Of a stretch of DNA of 64,000 nt, positions 11,008 through 23,480 are shown piece by piece. Under the pieces are notes generated by a model. The model was not told where the DNA came from, did no database searches, and saw only the letters and a program-made list of their open reading frames with translations. Source of the DNA: Synchiropus splendidus (Eukaryota; Chordata; Actinopteri; Syngnathiformes; Callionymidae); the NCBI RefSeq assembly GCF_027744825.2, contig NC_071334.1, positions 7,572,437 through 7,636,436 of the forward strand, written 5' to 3'. Every line of letters begins with the position of its first letter. Within the stretch, counting starts at the first letter, position 1. Made by a program: the position numbers and the translations under genes.

Positions 11008-12300
11008 AGATCATGAGGGTGTCAAATTTGGCTCACAGGCACTGACGAACAGGATTCTTTAGCGGAAGCATGCTCCTGCATTGAGGCGGATGTTTCCACT
11101 GCTTATTAACCGTGGATCCTGTTTCCAACAAGAGTTTGAACAATTGTACTCCTATAATTGTATGAGTGAACTCTTTCTGTGCTTAGTCAGAGAAACTTGA
11201 TCTTAGAGAGGATCCAGGCTCTGGATGGTCGATACAGGCCGTGATTTTTTTATGGATGGTTCTCATGAAGGCTGCCGGATAAAAGAAAAAAATCTAGCGT
11301 CGAGTAAGTGAGCTGTCACACTCTAGATTCTGTCTCGGGTCAAAGTCTGTTTGACTCAAAAGTCCAACATGGACATAATCTTATCAGGACTTCAGTCTCG
11401 GACATCAGTGTGCTCCTGGAGCACTGACCATTTCGTCCCCACCAGCAAGAGAATGGGACTTACGGAGCAGTCCAGGACTTGTTTATGTGTGATAATTTAC
11501 TTGTTTTAGGTTTTTTTTGACTGATGAACATCTGATTTACTTGATCAGTGCTATTTAATTAAGAATATCAGATTCTGTTTTCACACATGTGCTCTCGCTG
11601 CTGCGGAGCTTTCATCTGAGTGATGAGATTACCAAACTACGAACACTTACATGTAAGGCTTTGTAGTTGTCTAAAAATGTGGTTAATCAGATCAGTTATT
11701 TTTATGCCGCACAATTCTACCATCAGTAATCTCCGTCAGTTCTGACGTTCTACAGATTATCATAAAGATTTTCAGAAGACTGACCAGGTTTCCTCAAGTG
11801 TCTCTCAGGGACATTTGTTGATGAAGCACAAAACACCAAGATGGACTAGAGACTGATGCTTGTGTTCCTTAGAAACGCACTTCTTGGATGACGGACCAGC
11901 TCTTCTGCGCACACTGCACAATTCTGACCTCAGAGTTGCTTGTGTTTTATTATGGACTAACTGTGATTGTGCAGCCTTTTGTTCAGAAATAAAAAAAATG
12001 CTCAATTTTGCCTGCTGTTGTTGATTGAAATTATATGTACGACAAACTACTCTTTATTCAGTATCAGTGAGCGCTGTGGTGTTTCTCCACTTTTATGTTA
12101 TTAAAGGTCATCGCACATATTCATAGAACTGAAGTTACATTAGGTAACTGAACATTTTCGTAATCAATTGTCACTTTCTAATAGAGTAGCTTCACATCAA
12201 AGTAAAAAGTTATAACACCTTAAAGTTGGCTAAATGGCTGCCTTGCTCAAAACGCTCCATTAAAGAACTACAATCATGGGGAATGAACTGTGAGTCACTT
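11008..12300 (+). other. ZF2 3' UTR and duplicated downstream flank
   Basis: Holds the 3' UTR with a polyadenylation signal AATAAA at 11988-11993. The block aligns with 17178-18190 after ZF3 and, in part, with 19495-20235. The three copies conserve TGGACTAACT and the CTTAAAGTTGGC...CCATTAAAGAACTACAA block. Confidence 0.65.
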
Positions 12301-14279
12301 CCAGTTTCAGCAAATAACTAATGTCAATGACTGAAGCATTTGAGATAATAAAAAATGTGTGTTCATTAAAAATGTAACCGATGGGTTTCTTGCAGCATTT
12401 TAACACCTAAGTTAATGTTTTTAAATCCTTTTACAAACATTTAGGCAAAGTGCAACTATAATAAAGATAACATTGATCGATTTGGTGATGGTGAAAATAA
12501 TATCTGGTTCTCACAGGAGACTCAGCAGGTGTTTGAGAAAAATGCAGTGCCCTTAATTAACCTCCAAGAGCAACAAGACTTACTGAACTGCACAACTTGG
12601 TTTTACATCAATTCTGCGCTGTGACTGAAACCTGACAGTCACCAGCTCCCGTTCCATGGACTGTTTACATGAGGAAAACCACAGGTGTGTCCAAACTGTT
12701 CCAGAAAGGTAACCCAGCAGAAGCGTATAAGAAGAGACTCTTCCAGCACTCCACTTCCTGGACCCATTTGCAACCCTCTGTGACCGAGCAACATCTCCCA
12801 GCAAAGAGCATGATGTTATTCCTGTGTTTTGTATCTGGATGTTGTTGAATATTTTGGTTTGGAGTGAGACCTGCTTAGCTCATATTTACTTTGAAAGAGG
12901 AAAGTTTCCATTAGACAATTGTTTTACATGTCGCCAGACATTCTTGTGTTCCTGCTGCAGAATCATATGTTGGTTTATTGGGGGCCCCCCATCAGCGAGC
13001 CCTAGGCTGTGGGCCTCTCATGACTTCACCAGTGGGTGTCTAAGGTCATGCTTGTTCTGAAGTAAACAGTTGATGCTCAGTGACCTGTCTGTCTTCCTTT
13101 ATTTACATTGAGCAGTATCAAAAATTGAGTAGTGATTGTAAAATTCTTCTCAACCTAAACCAAACCTTCAAAGTGGGCCACAGTGTATTTATTATACTGC
13201 GTCCTCCCTTAGAAACTATGGCTTCTCTCTGGGGCCAACATAGACCAAGAGAGTTTGATCACATCCATACTGTAGAGTCAACATCCACCTTTACATAACA
13301 AATACATTATGTCTGGTTATCACACTCACTATCAGCTAACTGTTATTTCAACATTTTTCCTCCGCCCTCACACACACACATGCATGAAAGAGGTATTGTT
13401 TTCCACATCTTTAAATTACGTTCCAAATACATCAAAGACACATGACTGTTTACTTCCTCTTAGGTTCCAGTCCCGCTGAAGAAACAGGAAATGAAGACTA
13501 ACACTCAGCAAAAGAGGAAAAAAATAAGCGACTCAATTTTGGGGACCAAAATCTCGAAGGCTGTACCAGGACAAAGGTTGGACAAAAAGCAGAGCTGGGA
13601 GAGCTCAGGGGAAGTGTAGTAGCTCAGGTGAGACTGGCCATGGATTTGGTGTTTTTTTTTATTTTTTTTATCACAGTTCGGACTGAGCATCTGATTCAGA
13701 CCCGGAATCTGCTGTCTCATGCATGCACCATCGTCACCCCTCCACGTCCATCTTACTTGTACTTACACAACAACCCCTTATAACAGATCGCGACAATAAA
13801 ATGAGATGTTGACCCTGGAGGATCGAGAGGACGTACCTCTGGTCTCTGAAAATAAATGGACACAGACGGAGGAATCAGGTTGGAAGAATGGTGTTCAGTT
13901 AGTGGCTTATGGAAAAGTCCAGGGAAACACTTCCATGATCATGGAAGTCTGACAGCATCAGCTGCACGAAAGACTGAGAGGAGGAGGATGTGCTTAACAG
14001 GTGATCTGAACCATTCTTCAGTTACACATCTGGTAATCGAGGCTTGAACACAGGAATCGATCTCACTCTACAGTAGAATTATGATTGACAGCTTGATTGG
14101 AGAGAATAAAATAGTAATATCAAAGATGAAAATTATAAATGCACGAAATCTAGAATATAATAGAATCACAATAAAATCAAAATAAAATGTATTGTATTAT
14201 TATATTATATTAGACCAGTTATCACTTCATATCCTCAAAATCTTTTGAGTGGGTAATTTTTTTGGTGACTTTTACACAC
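12301..14279. other. intergenic; second copy of ZF2/ZF3 upstream block with an insertion
   Basis: 12500-12850 and 13440-13640 match 7960-8690. About 550 bp between them (roughly 12890-13430) is absent from the first copy, so it is an insertion here or a deletion there. No terminal repeats or coding domain seen in it. Confidence 0.5.
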
Positions 14280-14492
14280 TGGGTCACCGGCGACCAACCA
14301 GCCCCGCCCTCTACGCCATTTTCTTCTCTCGAAACACTGAAGCAGCCTCGGCCTTTTGCTCTCCTCCGGTCGATGAAGATTCCTTCAAGCAGCGGCTGAT
14401 ATCAGCTGCCGACGATCATCTACTATCGAGTTTTCATAAACATATTCATCGGTTATAAACGAGAGACGGAACGAAAGAGAATCCTGCTGGAG
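14280..14492 (+). promoter_or_regulatory. ZF3 promoter and 5' UTR
   Basis: GC box CCCCGCCC (14302-14309), CGCCATTTT (14314-14322), TTCTTCTCTC, then the shared 5' UTR (AACGAGAGACGGAACGAAAG) ending CTGCTGGAG before the ATG. Nearly the same as the ZF2 promoter. Confidence 0.7.
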
Positions 14493-14511
14493 ATGGAGAC
14501 CGAGAGAACAG
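14493..14511 (+). CDS. ZF3, exon 1 (19 coding nt, METERT)
   Basis: ATGGAGACCGAGAGAACAG followed by donor GTACACACACACC. Phase 1. Intron 1 (14512-15558) is 1047 bp. It holds a conserved GCGGCCATCTTGGAACAGGT also present in ZF2 intron 1 at about 9309, but no gene. Confidence 0.8.
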
Positions 14512-15558
14512 GTACACACACACCAACTGCACGTACCTGCAGGAATACTGCGGTGGCAAATGTATACTGCGGTCCGTCGTTCGAGTTTTTCCGGTCAAAC
14601 GTAGGGCACTTAAGTCTGCAACGTCTCTTCCATGGACATGTTGACGATGGCTGCCGTCGGAGTGACGTGCCTACCGGGCGGCCATCTTGGAACAGGTCGA
14701 GCATCGCATGCAATGCATTGAAGTCAATGGAGAAAATGGGGGTTTGCACAGTTATAATGCGTCCTGGTGCCTCCCCTAACCCTAGACCCCCCAACCTCTT
14801 ACTCTAAAGGAGTCCTGAAAGAATGAAAATAGTCGTTGACTGGGTAGTGGTGTGACGTATGCCAGCATGTTTGCTACTTCACCATGCAAATTTTTCCCAG
14901 GCGAAGAACTGCTTTTAAGGCGGAGAAATAAGTCTGGGCCTTTCAGTTAGAGTTATTGTTCCAAATATGAAATAGGGAGCACATAAAAGATGAAGAGAAC
15001 CAAAGAAAAGTTCATTCTTGGTTCTGCATCTATTTAATCCAGGGATGGGCAAACTTTACAATGAAACTGCAGAGTACCAGAAAACAGAATTCATGTAAAA
15101 CGTTCCAGAAAAGCATGCAAGTTAACATGACGCATCATGGCGCTAAGAGATGAAATGGAAAACAAAAAAAACTCAACAATCTGTGTATTTCTTTACAGTT
15201 TGGAGTGTAAAGCAAGCGCCCTGTATGTTCTTAATCAGCTGACGTCTTCTGCATGTAAACAAAGAAGCCAGACATCACTGCTGAACTGCGGAAGTATTAG
15301 TGTCATTAAAGCGATAAAACTTGCGTTACTGAAACAAGACAAGGTGCCCGGGTGCTCTGTACTGAATAGCCACAACAATCTCACACCAATGAAGCAACGA
15401 CAAAATTTGTTGTCAACGCTTTGAAAGATGAATTTTCATTGATTTTCCTCCCCACAGTGACACAACATTTTTGTTTAGACGATAAGTACTCGGTAGTATG
15501 ATGAGTTGATGTAGTAAAATGATCTCACTAATCATGTACTTCAATTAAACAGAAGCAG

Positions 15559-17177
15559 ATGCAGATGGCTCTAGTGGAGCAGAACCAGCTGGTGTCTTGG
15601 ATTCACCTGTCCATCGCGACCCACAAAGGTCACCGGGTTCTGAATCAGACACAGATGACAGCGAAGACTGGGGAGAAACCTGTAACACTCAGACGGATTC
15701 CAACTCTGTAGAGGATCCAAATGTTCATGTCAAAGAGGAGACAGATGATGCTGATGGCAAACCACTGACCTGTTCTGGATGCGGGAAGAAATGCGTCTCA
15801 GAGGAGGAACTGTCTCAACACATGAAATTCCCCTGCTGTGGACCTTTGACTTGTTTGCTTTGTGGGAACCGTTTTGAGAAGAGACAGAAACTGAGGGACC
15901 ACATGAAAATACACATTAATAAAAAAACTTTCATCTGCTCCCACTGTGGAAAATGTTTTTCACAGAAATATCACCTGATGAATCATGAGAGAATTCACAC
16001 TGGAGAAAAGCCTTTCATCTGCTCCCAATGCGGACAATGTTTTTCAAGGAAAAATAACCTGAAAAGTCACGTACGAATTCACACTGGCGAAAAACCTTTC
16101 AACTGCTCTCAGTGTGGAAAATGTTTTTCAAGGAATGTTTTCCTCACGAATCATATGAGAAGTCACTCAGGAGAAAAACCCTTCTTTTGCTCCCAGTGTG
16201 GAAAATGTTTTTCAGTGAGAAATTCCTTGAACCGGCACATGAGAGTTCACACAGGGCACGGTCAAATGTACTCTGGAGAAAAGCCTTTTATCTGCTCCCA
16301 GTGTGGGCAACGCTTTTCAAGAAAAAGTAACCTAAAAAGGCACAGTAGGATTCACTCTGGAGAAAAACCGTATATCTGCTCCCAGTGTGGAAAATGTTTT
16401 GCAGTGACATATACCTTGAATCAACACATGAGAGTTCACAATGGGCAGGGTCAAATTCACTCTGGAGAAAAGCCGTATATGTGCTCCCAATGTGGGCAAT
16501 GTTTTTCAACAAAAAGTAACTTAAATAGGCACAGTAGGAGTCACTCTGGAGAAAAGCCGTATATCTGCTCCCAGTGTGGGCAACCTTTTTTCAGAAGAAG
16601 TCACCTGAAAAGTCACAGTAGAATTCACTCTGGAGAAAAACCATATATCTGCTCCCAGTGTGGGAAATGTTTTTCAGAGAAACATGATTTGAATAGGCAC
16701 ATGAGAGTTCACACTGGTGAGAAACCCTTCTCCTGCTCCCAGTGTGGGCAATGCTTTTCAGTGAAAAGTCACCTGAAAAGGCACAGTAGAATTCACACTG
16801 GAGAAAAGCCTTATATCTGCTCCCAATGTGGACAATCTTTTTCAGACAAAGATTGCTTGGATACACACATGAGCGTTCACACTGGAGAAAAACCGTTCTC
16901 CTGCTCCCAGTGTGGGCAATGTTTTCCAGGAAAAAATCACCTGAAAAGGCACAGCAGAATTCACTCTGGAGAAAAGCCTTATATTTGCTCCCAATGTGGA
17001 AAATGTTTTTCGAGAAAAAGTCACCTGAATAGGCACATTCGTGTTCACACTGGAGAAAAACCTTTCATTTGCTCTCGGTGTGGAAAGTGCTTCACGTGCG
17101 AAAGAAACCTGAATTCCCACATGAAATCTCACTCTGGAACACATGCCTCCTGTCACTCAAACAAGATTTCAATTTGA
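15559..17177 (+). CDS. ZF3, main exon: C2H2 zinc-finger protein (1 CCHC + 15 C2H2 fingers)
   Basis: Spliced with 14493-14511 this encodes 545 aa, the longest ZNF here. Order: METERT, acidic segment with SESDTDDSEDW, a CCHC finger near residue 78, then fifteen C2H2 fingers. Two linkers are enlarged by seven residues: HTGHGQMYSGEKP (about 16246-16280) and HNGQGQIHSGEKP (about 16435-16470). They split the array into blocks of five, two and eight fingers. The acceptor region reads CAGAAGCAG (15550-15558), so two in-frame AG choices differ by two codons; I chose the second by comparison with ZF2. Tandem duplicate of ZF2. The 3' UTR has AATAAA at 17934-17939. Presumed nuclear DNA binder; target unknown. 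Confidence 0.92.
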
Positions 17178-18697
17178 TCCGGCATCTGACGGATCATGAG
17201 GGTGTTGAATTTGGCACACTTGTAGTGACAAACAGGATTCTTTGGAGGAAGCATCCAACTGCATCGTGGTGAATGTTATCGCTGCTGATTGACCATGGAT
17301 CCTGTTTCCAACAAGAGTTTAAATTTTTGTACTTCCTGTAATTGTATGAGCTAATGATTTCTGTGTTTAGACAGAGAAACTTTATCCTAGAACCAACTCC
17401 AGAGACTCAGCAAACACTTTGAGTTTGTTTTTACTCGGGATGAGTGAGTATCGATAGCAGGTATCTGTGGCAGGTTGATAATGACCTTGATTTTTTTGTG
17501 TGGAGTGCTCGTCAGAGCTGTCAATGCTCAAGGGAAAAATAAATCTTGTGTCGACTAAGTGGCCTTTCACATCACAGATTCTGTCTCACAAAGTCTTTTT
17601 GGCTCATAAGTCCAACATGGACATAATAAACAGGACTTCAGTCCGAACATCAGTGTGCCCTGCACACATGGAGCACTGACAATTTCGTCCCCACCCGCGA
17701 GAGAATGGGATTTACGAAGAAGTCCATGGCTTGTTCATGTGTTGTGGGTGCTTCATAATTGACATGTTTTAGCTTTTATTTGACTGATGAACATCTGGTT
17801 TAATTGATCAGTGCTATTTAAATAAGTCTATTTCTGTTCCACCTGAATCAAAGAGTTGATTTGAATTATGAACTCAGAGAGTTGCTTATGTTTTATTGTG
17901 GACTAACTCTGTGACTGTGCAGCTATTTTCAGAAATAAAAATCTGTTCAAAACTGCTGTTGATTGCAGTTTTATGTATGACAAAGTACTCGTGGTACTGA
18001 TTAAGCTGTGTTATATTATAGTGCTGTAGTGTTCAGAGTAATCAAATGTCACTTGCTCAAACAGTTGCTTCACATCAAAATAACATTTGTTCGAACGCCT
18101 TAAAGTTGGCGAAATGACTGCCTTGCTCAAAACACTCCATTAAAGAACTACAAACATGGAGCATGAACTGTGCCTGTGCGTCACTTTGGTTTCAACAAAT
18201 CACTGGCAAGGATAATTTTTCCCAGAGTCTGCTTGATATTAGTATTGCCCATGATGCAAGAAGAAGCCTCAAGTTTGGTTCTTAGATCCGTCCAACATGT
18301 TTGGTCAATAGAGGAATAGAGTCTTTGAAAAAATGTGAACCATGAGCTGTCATTGCTCTTTTTTTGTTCTCTCTCACAACCAAAAATGCACACCTCTTGT
18401 CTTTTAGACGTCTTTTAGACTTCTAAGCTTAGACGTGCTGTCTAACTTTCACTTTTAGACCTCCGGTAGACCAATTTTAGCCTAGATGTCTCAGACTTAA
18501 GATGCATATTAGACATCCTTCAGACCAAAAAATGCTCTGTGGGTTATTACTGTGTCCTCATGTACATTGTTCTACTTCTAGTCCCTACAACGTTTTTCAC
18601 TTTAGCAGAGTGTGGGCTGTCCCATGAAGGAGAGTGATGGAATATAGATATAAACAACATATCTGATATAGGTTGTTTATGCATGGAATAACCAATG
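17178..18697 (+). other. ZF3 3' UTR, duplicated flank and AGAC-rich tract
   Basis: 17178-18190 is the 3' UTR and flank shared with ZF2. 18398-18530 contains many AGAC/TAGAC words in about 130 bp, possibly a decayed minisatellite. The DNA up to 18697 resembles 20255-20389. Confidence 0.55.
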
Positions 18698-18769
18698 TGG
18701 AGATGCTGGGTATCGAACCCAGGACCTCATACATGCTAAGCATGCGCTCTACCACTGAGCTACATCCCC
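18698..18769 (-). tRNA. tRNA-Ala(AGC)
   Basis: Complete 72-nt cloverleaf with GGGGATG/CATCTCC acceptor, G3-U70 pair, anticodon loop TTAGCAT and T arm CTGGG-TTCGATA-CCCAG. Lies about 1.5 kb past the ZF3 stop; a related copy sits at 20390 past the duplicated 3' end. Confidence 0.93.
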
Positions 18770-19015
18770 GCTAACCCAGGTATGATGCAGTTAATCCTCG
18801 CTGACGTCACGGACAAAGCAATCCAGAGATTGAATGAGAACATTTCATCTCCCTTAGTTTTGGGTTGTAACTGACTAACAATACAACCACAACTGAGTGT
18901 TTCTTCTCTCTGTCTCCAACTGTAACATTCCCTCTCTCGGTTTCTTCATCCACTGTGCTCCATCCCCTCATAGTTTAGTGTGTCAGGTATGTTGTTCCTA
19001 TTCCTGCAGCATCGA

Positions 19016-19087
19016 GGGAGTGTAGCTAAGCGTTAGAGCGCTTGCTTTGCATGTATGAGGTCCTGGGTTTGATACCCAGCATCTCAA
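19016..19087 (+). pseudogene. tRNA-Ala(TGC) relic
   Basis: Alignable along its full length with loop TTTGCAT, but the acceptor strands GGGAGTG and CATCTCA mispair, the A box reads TAGCTAAGCGT, and the anticodon stem and T loop carry changes. Probably inactive. Confidence 0.75.
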
Positions 19088-19494
19088 CTTGCACCTCTTT
19101 TACGCAAGGCTGTTCCTGAATTAAAAAATGTCTTGAACGTACTTGTGAAGTCTACTTGTGTGCATTCTGACACTGCCACAGACCATGGTGACCCCAATCA
19201 TTTGATACATTTTGCTGTTATCAACATTACCAATTTTTTTTTTCCATCCTGTCAGATCAATTCATCCTGTCAGCAACATCATACAGAGGAAATCACTGAC
19301 ATTTATTCATGATCTAAAATGAGGGCCAGCCCAGAGGAGGATCAATGAGGTGTATTCCTGTTAATGTTCCTGCCTCAGCTTTCGCTTTGTGTGGAACAAA
19401 CTGTGAGTCGGAGCATGGTAGTGGTTCACTCTCTGTGTTCTGAAAGCACAATATAGGGCTAAAGTCCAGTTTCTGAATCCATGCCTTTGCCATA
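19088..19494. other. intergenic between tRNA relic and the duplicated ZNF 3' end
   Basis: No gene recognised. The stretch 19320-19390 (GAGGTGTATTCCTGT...) resembles 20705-20750, each lying just before a ZNF fragment. Confidence 0.45.
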
Positions 19495-20235
19495 CCTGGA
19501 TTCCCACATGAAATCTCACTCCCGAATACGTGCCTCCTGTCACTCAAACAAGATTTGATCCGGCATCTGACGAATCATGAGGGTGTTGAATTTGGCAGAC
19601 TGGCAGTGACAAATAGGATTCTTTCGAGGAAGCATCCTCCTGCATCGTGGTGAATATTATCGCTGCTTATTGACCATGGATCCTGTTTCCAACAAGAGTT
19701 TAAATGATTATATTCCCTGTAATTGTATACCGTGTACTGCACACATGGAGCACTGATGATTTGGTCCCCACCAGCAAGAGTGGGATTTACGGAGAAGTCC
19801 ATGGCTTGTTCATGTGTTTGTGTGCTTGTCATGTGACATGTTTTAGCTTTTATTTGACTGATGAAGATCTGCTTTCATTGATCAGTGCAATTTAAATAAG
19901 AATATTGGTTTCTGTTCAGACTGAAGCAAAGAGGAGGAGATTTGAATTCTGAACTCAGAGAGTTGCTTGTGTTTTATTGTGGACTAACTCTGTGACTGTA
20001 CAACTTTTTTTTTTCAAAACGGCTGTTGATTGAAATGTTATGTTACTAGTGGTACTGGTTAAGTTGTATCAGTGAGTGCTGCTGTGTTTTTCCACTTCAG
20101 TAATCAAATGTCACTTACTAATAGAGTAGCTTCACATCAAAATAAAATGTTTGTAATTTCACAGTTATAACACCTTAAAGTTGGCTAAATGACTACCTTG
20201 CTCGATATGCTCCGTTAAAGAACTACTAACCAAGA
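19495..20235 (+). pseudogene. partial third copy of the ZF2/ZF3 gene 3' end
   Basis: Begins inside the last zinc finger (ACCTGGATTCCCACATGAAA, compare 17106) and continues through a diverged stop region and 3' UTR to about 20235, matching 17106-18150 with an internal deletion near 19730. Only the last half finger remains, so it cannot encode a protein. Evidence that the ZF3 3' part was duplicated again. Confidence 0.8.
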
Positions 20236-20389
20236 AGGCACATCTTCATCTCTCAAGTTTACATTGTGTCCTCATGTACCTTGTTCGACATCAAGTCCAT
20301 GGATCAGTTATGATCTGCAGGAAGCATTGCAGGAGGATCTTTTTCAGAGTGAACAGTAACATGAAGGAAATAGATTGGCATAAACAACA
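20236..20389. other. flank duplicated with tRNA-Ala
   Basis: TGTCCTCATGTACCTTGTTC at 20267 corresponds to TGTCCTCATGTACATTGTTC at 18551, showing that the tRNA gene was duplicated with its ZNF 3' flank. Confidence 0.55.
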
Positions 20390-20461
20390 TGGAAATGCTG
20401 GGGATTGAACCCAGGACCTCATACATGCTAAGCACGCGCTCTACCACTGAGCTACATCCCC
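20390..20461 (-). tRNA. tRNA-Ala(AGC)
   Basis: Full-length. 3' acceptor strand CATTTCC still pairs with GGGGATG (two G-U pairs including G3-U70). Anticodon loop TTAGCAT; anticodon stem CGTGC/GTATG uses wobble pairs. A and B boxes intact. Slightly weakened but plausibly functional. Confidence 0.85.
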
Positions 20462-20756
20462 TCTTGCATAGATCTCCATTCCACAATTACCCAAATCCAG
20501 GCGTGATGCAGTTCTTCCTCTGACGTCAGGGACAAAGCACACCAGAGATTGAATGGGAACATTTTCATCTCCATGGTGACCCCAATTATTTAATATATGT
20601 TGCTAATATCAACAACTAAGTTCTGTTCTCCTGCGACCTCCACCAGATAAATCAGCCTGTCAGCAACACCACACAGAGATATCACCGACATTTCATCAAT
20701 GATCGCTGAGGTGTATTCCTGTCCCTATTCCTTCCTCACCTTGATCTGGAGCTCAC

Positions 20757-21025
20757 ATTAGAATTCACACTGGAGAAAAACCCTTCGTCTGCTCCCAGTG
20801 TGGAAATGTTTTTCAGAGATTGGTGTCTTGAATATGAACCTGAAACTTCACACAGGAGAAAAACCCTTTATCTGCACCCAGTCTGAAAAAGGTTTTTCAC
20901 ATAAATGTTTCGTGAAGATTCACATCAGTTCAAACTGGCAAGAAACCTTTCGTATACTCTCAGTGTGGGACATGTTTTACACGCCGAAACAACCCGTTGC
21001 ATTACACGCGAGTACACACCGGATA
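20757..21025 (+). pseudogene. C2H2 zinc-finger fragment
   Basis: About three degenerate fingers with TGEKPF linkers ([20 protein letters not shown] and similar), broken by frame changes after the first finger and by lost cysteines. No acidic segment, CCHC finger or exon 1 nearby. A relic of an array member. Confidence 0.8.
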
Positions 21026-22856
21026 CAAACCAGTCATATTCTCTCTATGAACCCTTTCACACCGACACAGCTCCTGTTTGGTTCTGGAACTGGTGTCATT
21101 TGGGATTTGCACACTCTTGCTCACATTAACTTGAAATGTGTAACTACACATTTATTATTGTCAAAACCCTCTTGTCTGCTGTTTCAGACCTTCTCTCTGT
21201 AGTCCAACGGTGGTTAGATGATGATGAGAAATATTTTCCGGACAGGGATCTTTGCGTTTGGTACTGACGGGAAATTAGGTCATCAAATGAGAAAAACAAG
21301 TCAGTAAGGGCTTGTTGTTGGATTGTACTGAGGCCATCTTTTATGTGGATGACACAACAGCTATTCTGTGCATACAGCCCTCAAGTGTGTTCCCTTCGTG
21401 TCTCCACAGCAAGTCTATCTGCTGTTCATCTGTATTGTCCCAATTGCTGTTTACTATCCTACGTCTCCCGGATTAATAGTGCCACTGCAGGTAATGCTTC
21501 CAATGGAGGAAGGAGGAGCAGGAGTCAGGGTGTTCACATGAACTAAACTGGCATTGAGACAAATTGATCTATTTTATGAGGATCTTTGGGGATTATTGAT
21601 TGCTTGTTAAAAACACATTAAATGGACTGGTCATTCATTGTGATATTTCAAACAAGATCATGGTAAATTGCATTAAGTTTAAAGATAAAGAGACATACGC
21701 CTGACGTGAACCATGTGAATCACAGGGATGTGCTTAAGCCACTGTACTACAGCAAAGTGAAATGACACTATACTTAAACTGTCGCTCAAATAAGGAACAT
21801 TTAATCCATTCATTTGGGTGGGGGGCTGCTGTCGAGGTAGGTTTGCCTGGGGAGTAACTCAGCCAAGAACCGCCACTTCTTCATGTCCCACAGGCTGGAT
21901 TGAGACGTAGCTCAGGAATAGTGACTGTGGTTGTTTTCTGAACTTCCATCTCCCGACTGCTCCTTTCTCAGCTCCCCTCAAGCCTCTGGCAGAGGTGGAG
22001 GCTTAACCTCAGTGCTTAAAAGTTGATTCTGCTGCCGACAACTACCAGTGTCAACAGCTGTCAGCAGTTTTGAGAGGCAGATGCTTGAAATCCAGCCAGC
22101 CACTCCCACGCTGTGTGCACTCCTGTATCGTCTTCCGAAGTACAGCAAGTAGGTCATTCAGGAGTTTTCTGACTGTGCTAGACAATGCACTCTTGAAAAT
22201 GCTGATTAAGGGGCACCTCTGTGTGAGGTCCCAGATAAGAACGCCATTCGGGCTTCATTGCACTCAGTTCTCAGTGAGCTAATTTTTCCTCAACACATGT
22301 ACTTGTGTACTGATTGTTTATTCTCACCAACACAATAAATCTGAACAAATGAACCTTGTTTTTATTATGAAAATCTTTTTTGTGAAGAAACATTTGAAGA
22401 AATGTTTGTTTGTTTAGTAGCTGGGTGTCTCAATCTGTCGTGTCATTTTGAACATAACTTCAGTGACAGGACTGTGTCTGGACTATGACTGCACCATGAG
22501 AAGTTTGAAGCCCTGACCTGTGCCCTGGCAACAACTTGCCAGTTCATGACAACTAATTTGGATGTTATGAGTCCAGTTCAAGATGGCTTCTTCAGTGCCT
22601 GAAGGTGATGGTGATGCATGGTTTAAATGGCAGACCAGGTCTGACATGAATCGTTCTTCCAGGAGTCTCATGGTTGTCGTGAGGAGAAGAGACCCCAGTT
22701 GCACCTAGTGTCTATTCCTGTATAACCATAGCACTCTAACCAGCTTGAGTTCTTTTGCTGTGGAAGAGTTGAGTCATAAAGGAGGCAACGTTATCAGTTG
22801 AACAACTTGATGAAAGTACTGGAGACAGAACAGGTCCGGGTGCACAGCTAAAAAAA
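21026..22856. other. intergenic
   Basis: About 1.8 kb with no recognisable gene or RNA. Short ORFs exist on both strands without known domains. Confidence 0.4.
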
Positions 22857-23250
22857 ATCAAATTAAGATCAGATGTGCTTTATTTGTCCCACAGTGGGGA
22901 AATTCAACGTGTCACTGCAGCAACAGTCAATGACAAAAAAGATACCCAGGATATTAAAGATACACAACACACATCAAAGTTGTTCACAAAGCAAACAGAG
23001 GGCTACAAATCAACAAAGCAAGACAATACAAATAAATGTCCATAATATGTAAACAAATATCATGCCAAAAAAAGAATAATAATCTGTGAGAAAAATGTAC
23101 AATGGTTCCCATCAAAGATTATTGTTGTACAAACTGACAGCAATGGGCAGAAAGGAGTGTCGAATCGCTCCTTCATGCAGCAAGGGTGGATCAACCTAGG
23201 TAACCTTTCACGCTCATTGAAGAGTATCCATGATTGCTGAGCAGTGGAAA
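22857..23250 (+). repeat. dispersed teleost repeat (probable SINE or non-LTR 3' end)
   Basis: Starts with AGATGTGCTTTATTTGTCCC and ACAGTGGGGAAATTCA, a motif also at 3250-3300. It ends with a segment mentioning CGCTCCTTCATGCAGCAAGG. I recall this type of sequence as widespread in fish genomes, but the family name is not certain. Confidence 0.55.
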
Positions 23251-23285
23251 CAAGGCTAACTTCTATTTGAGCCTGGGTCAGGTGA

Positions 23286-23480
23286 ACGAAAGTTAATGTT
23301 TAGATGATTTTACTTTTTAGACTTTACATTTCAAATAACAATAATAGTAATAATTTAAAAAACACAACACAATTTCGCATTATATAATAGGCTGACGATG
23401 TAAGCAGAAGGCTGTAGATAGTTGGTTCAACACATTGCAAAATGTAATCTACTCTCACTCTCCAACACTTTAAAAGTACA
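23286..23480 (-). repeat. interspersed repeat, copy A
   Basis: Reverse complement matches 29140-29350 over about 200 bp with many small differences (GCATTATATAATAGGCTGA against TCAGCCATTATATAATGGGA). The surrounding 23480-23920 stretch holds no gene I can recognise. Confidence 0.55.
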
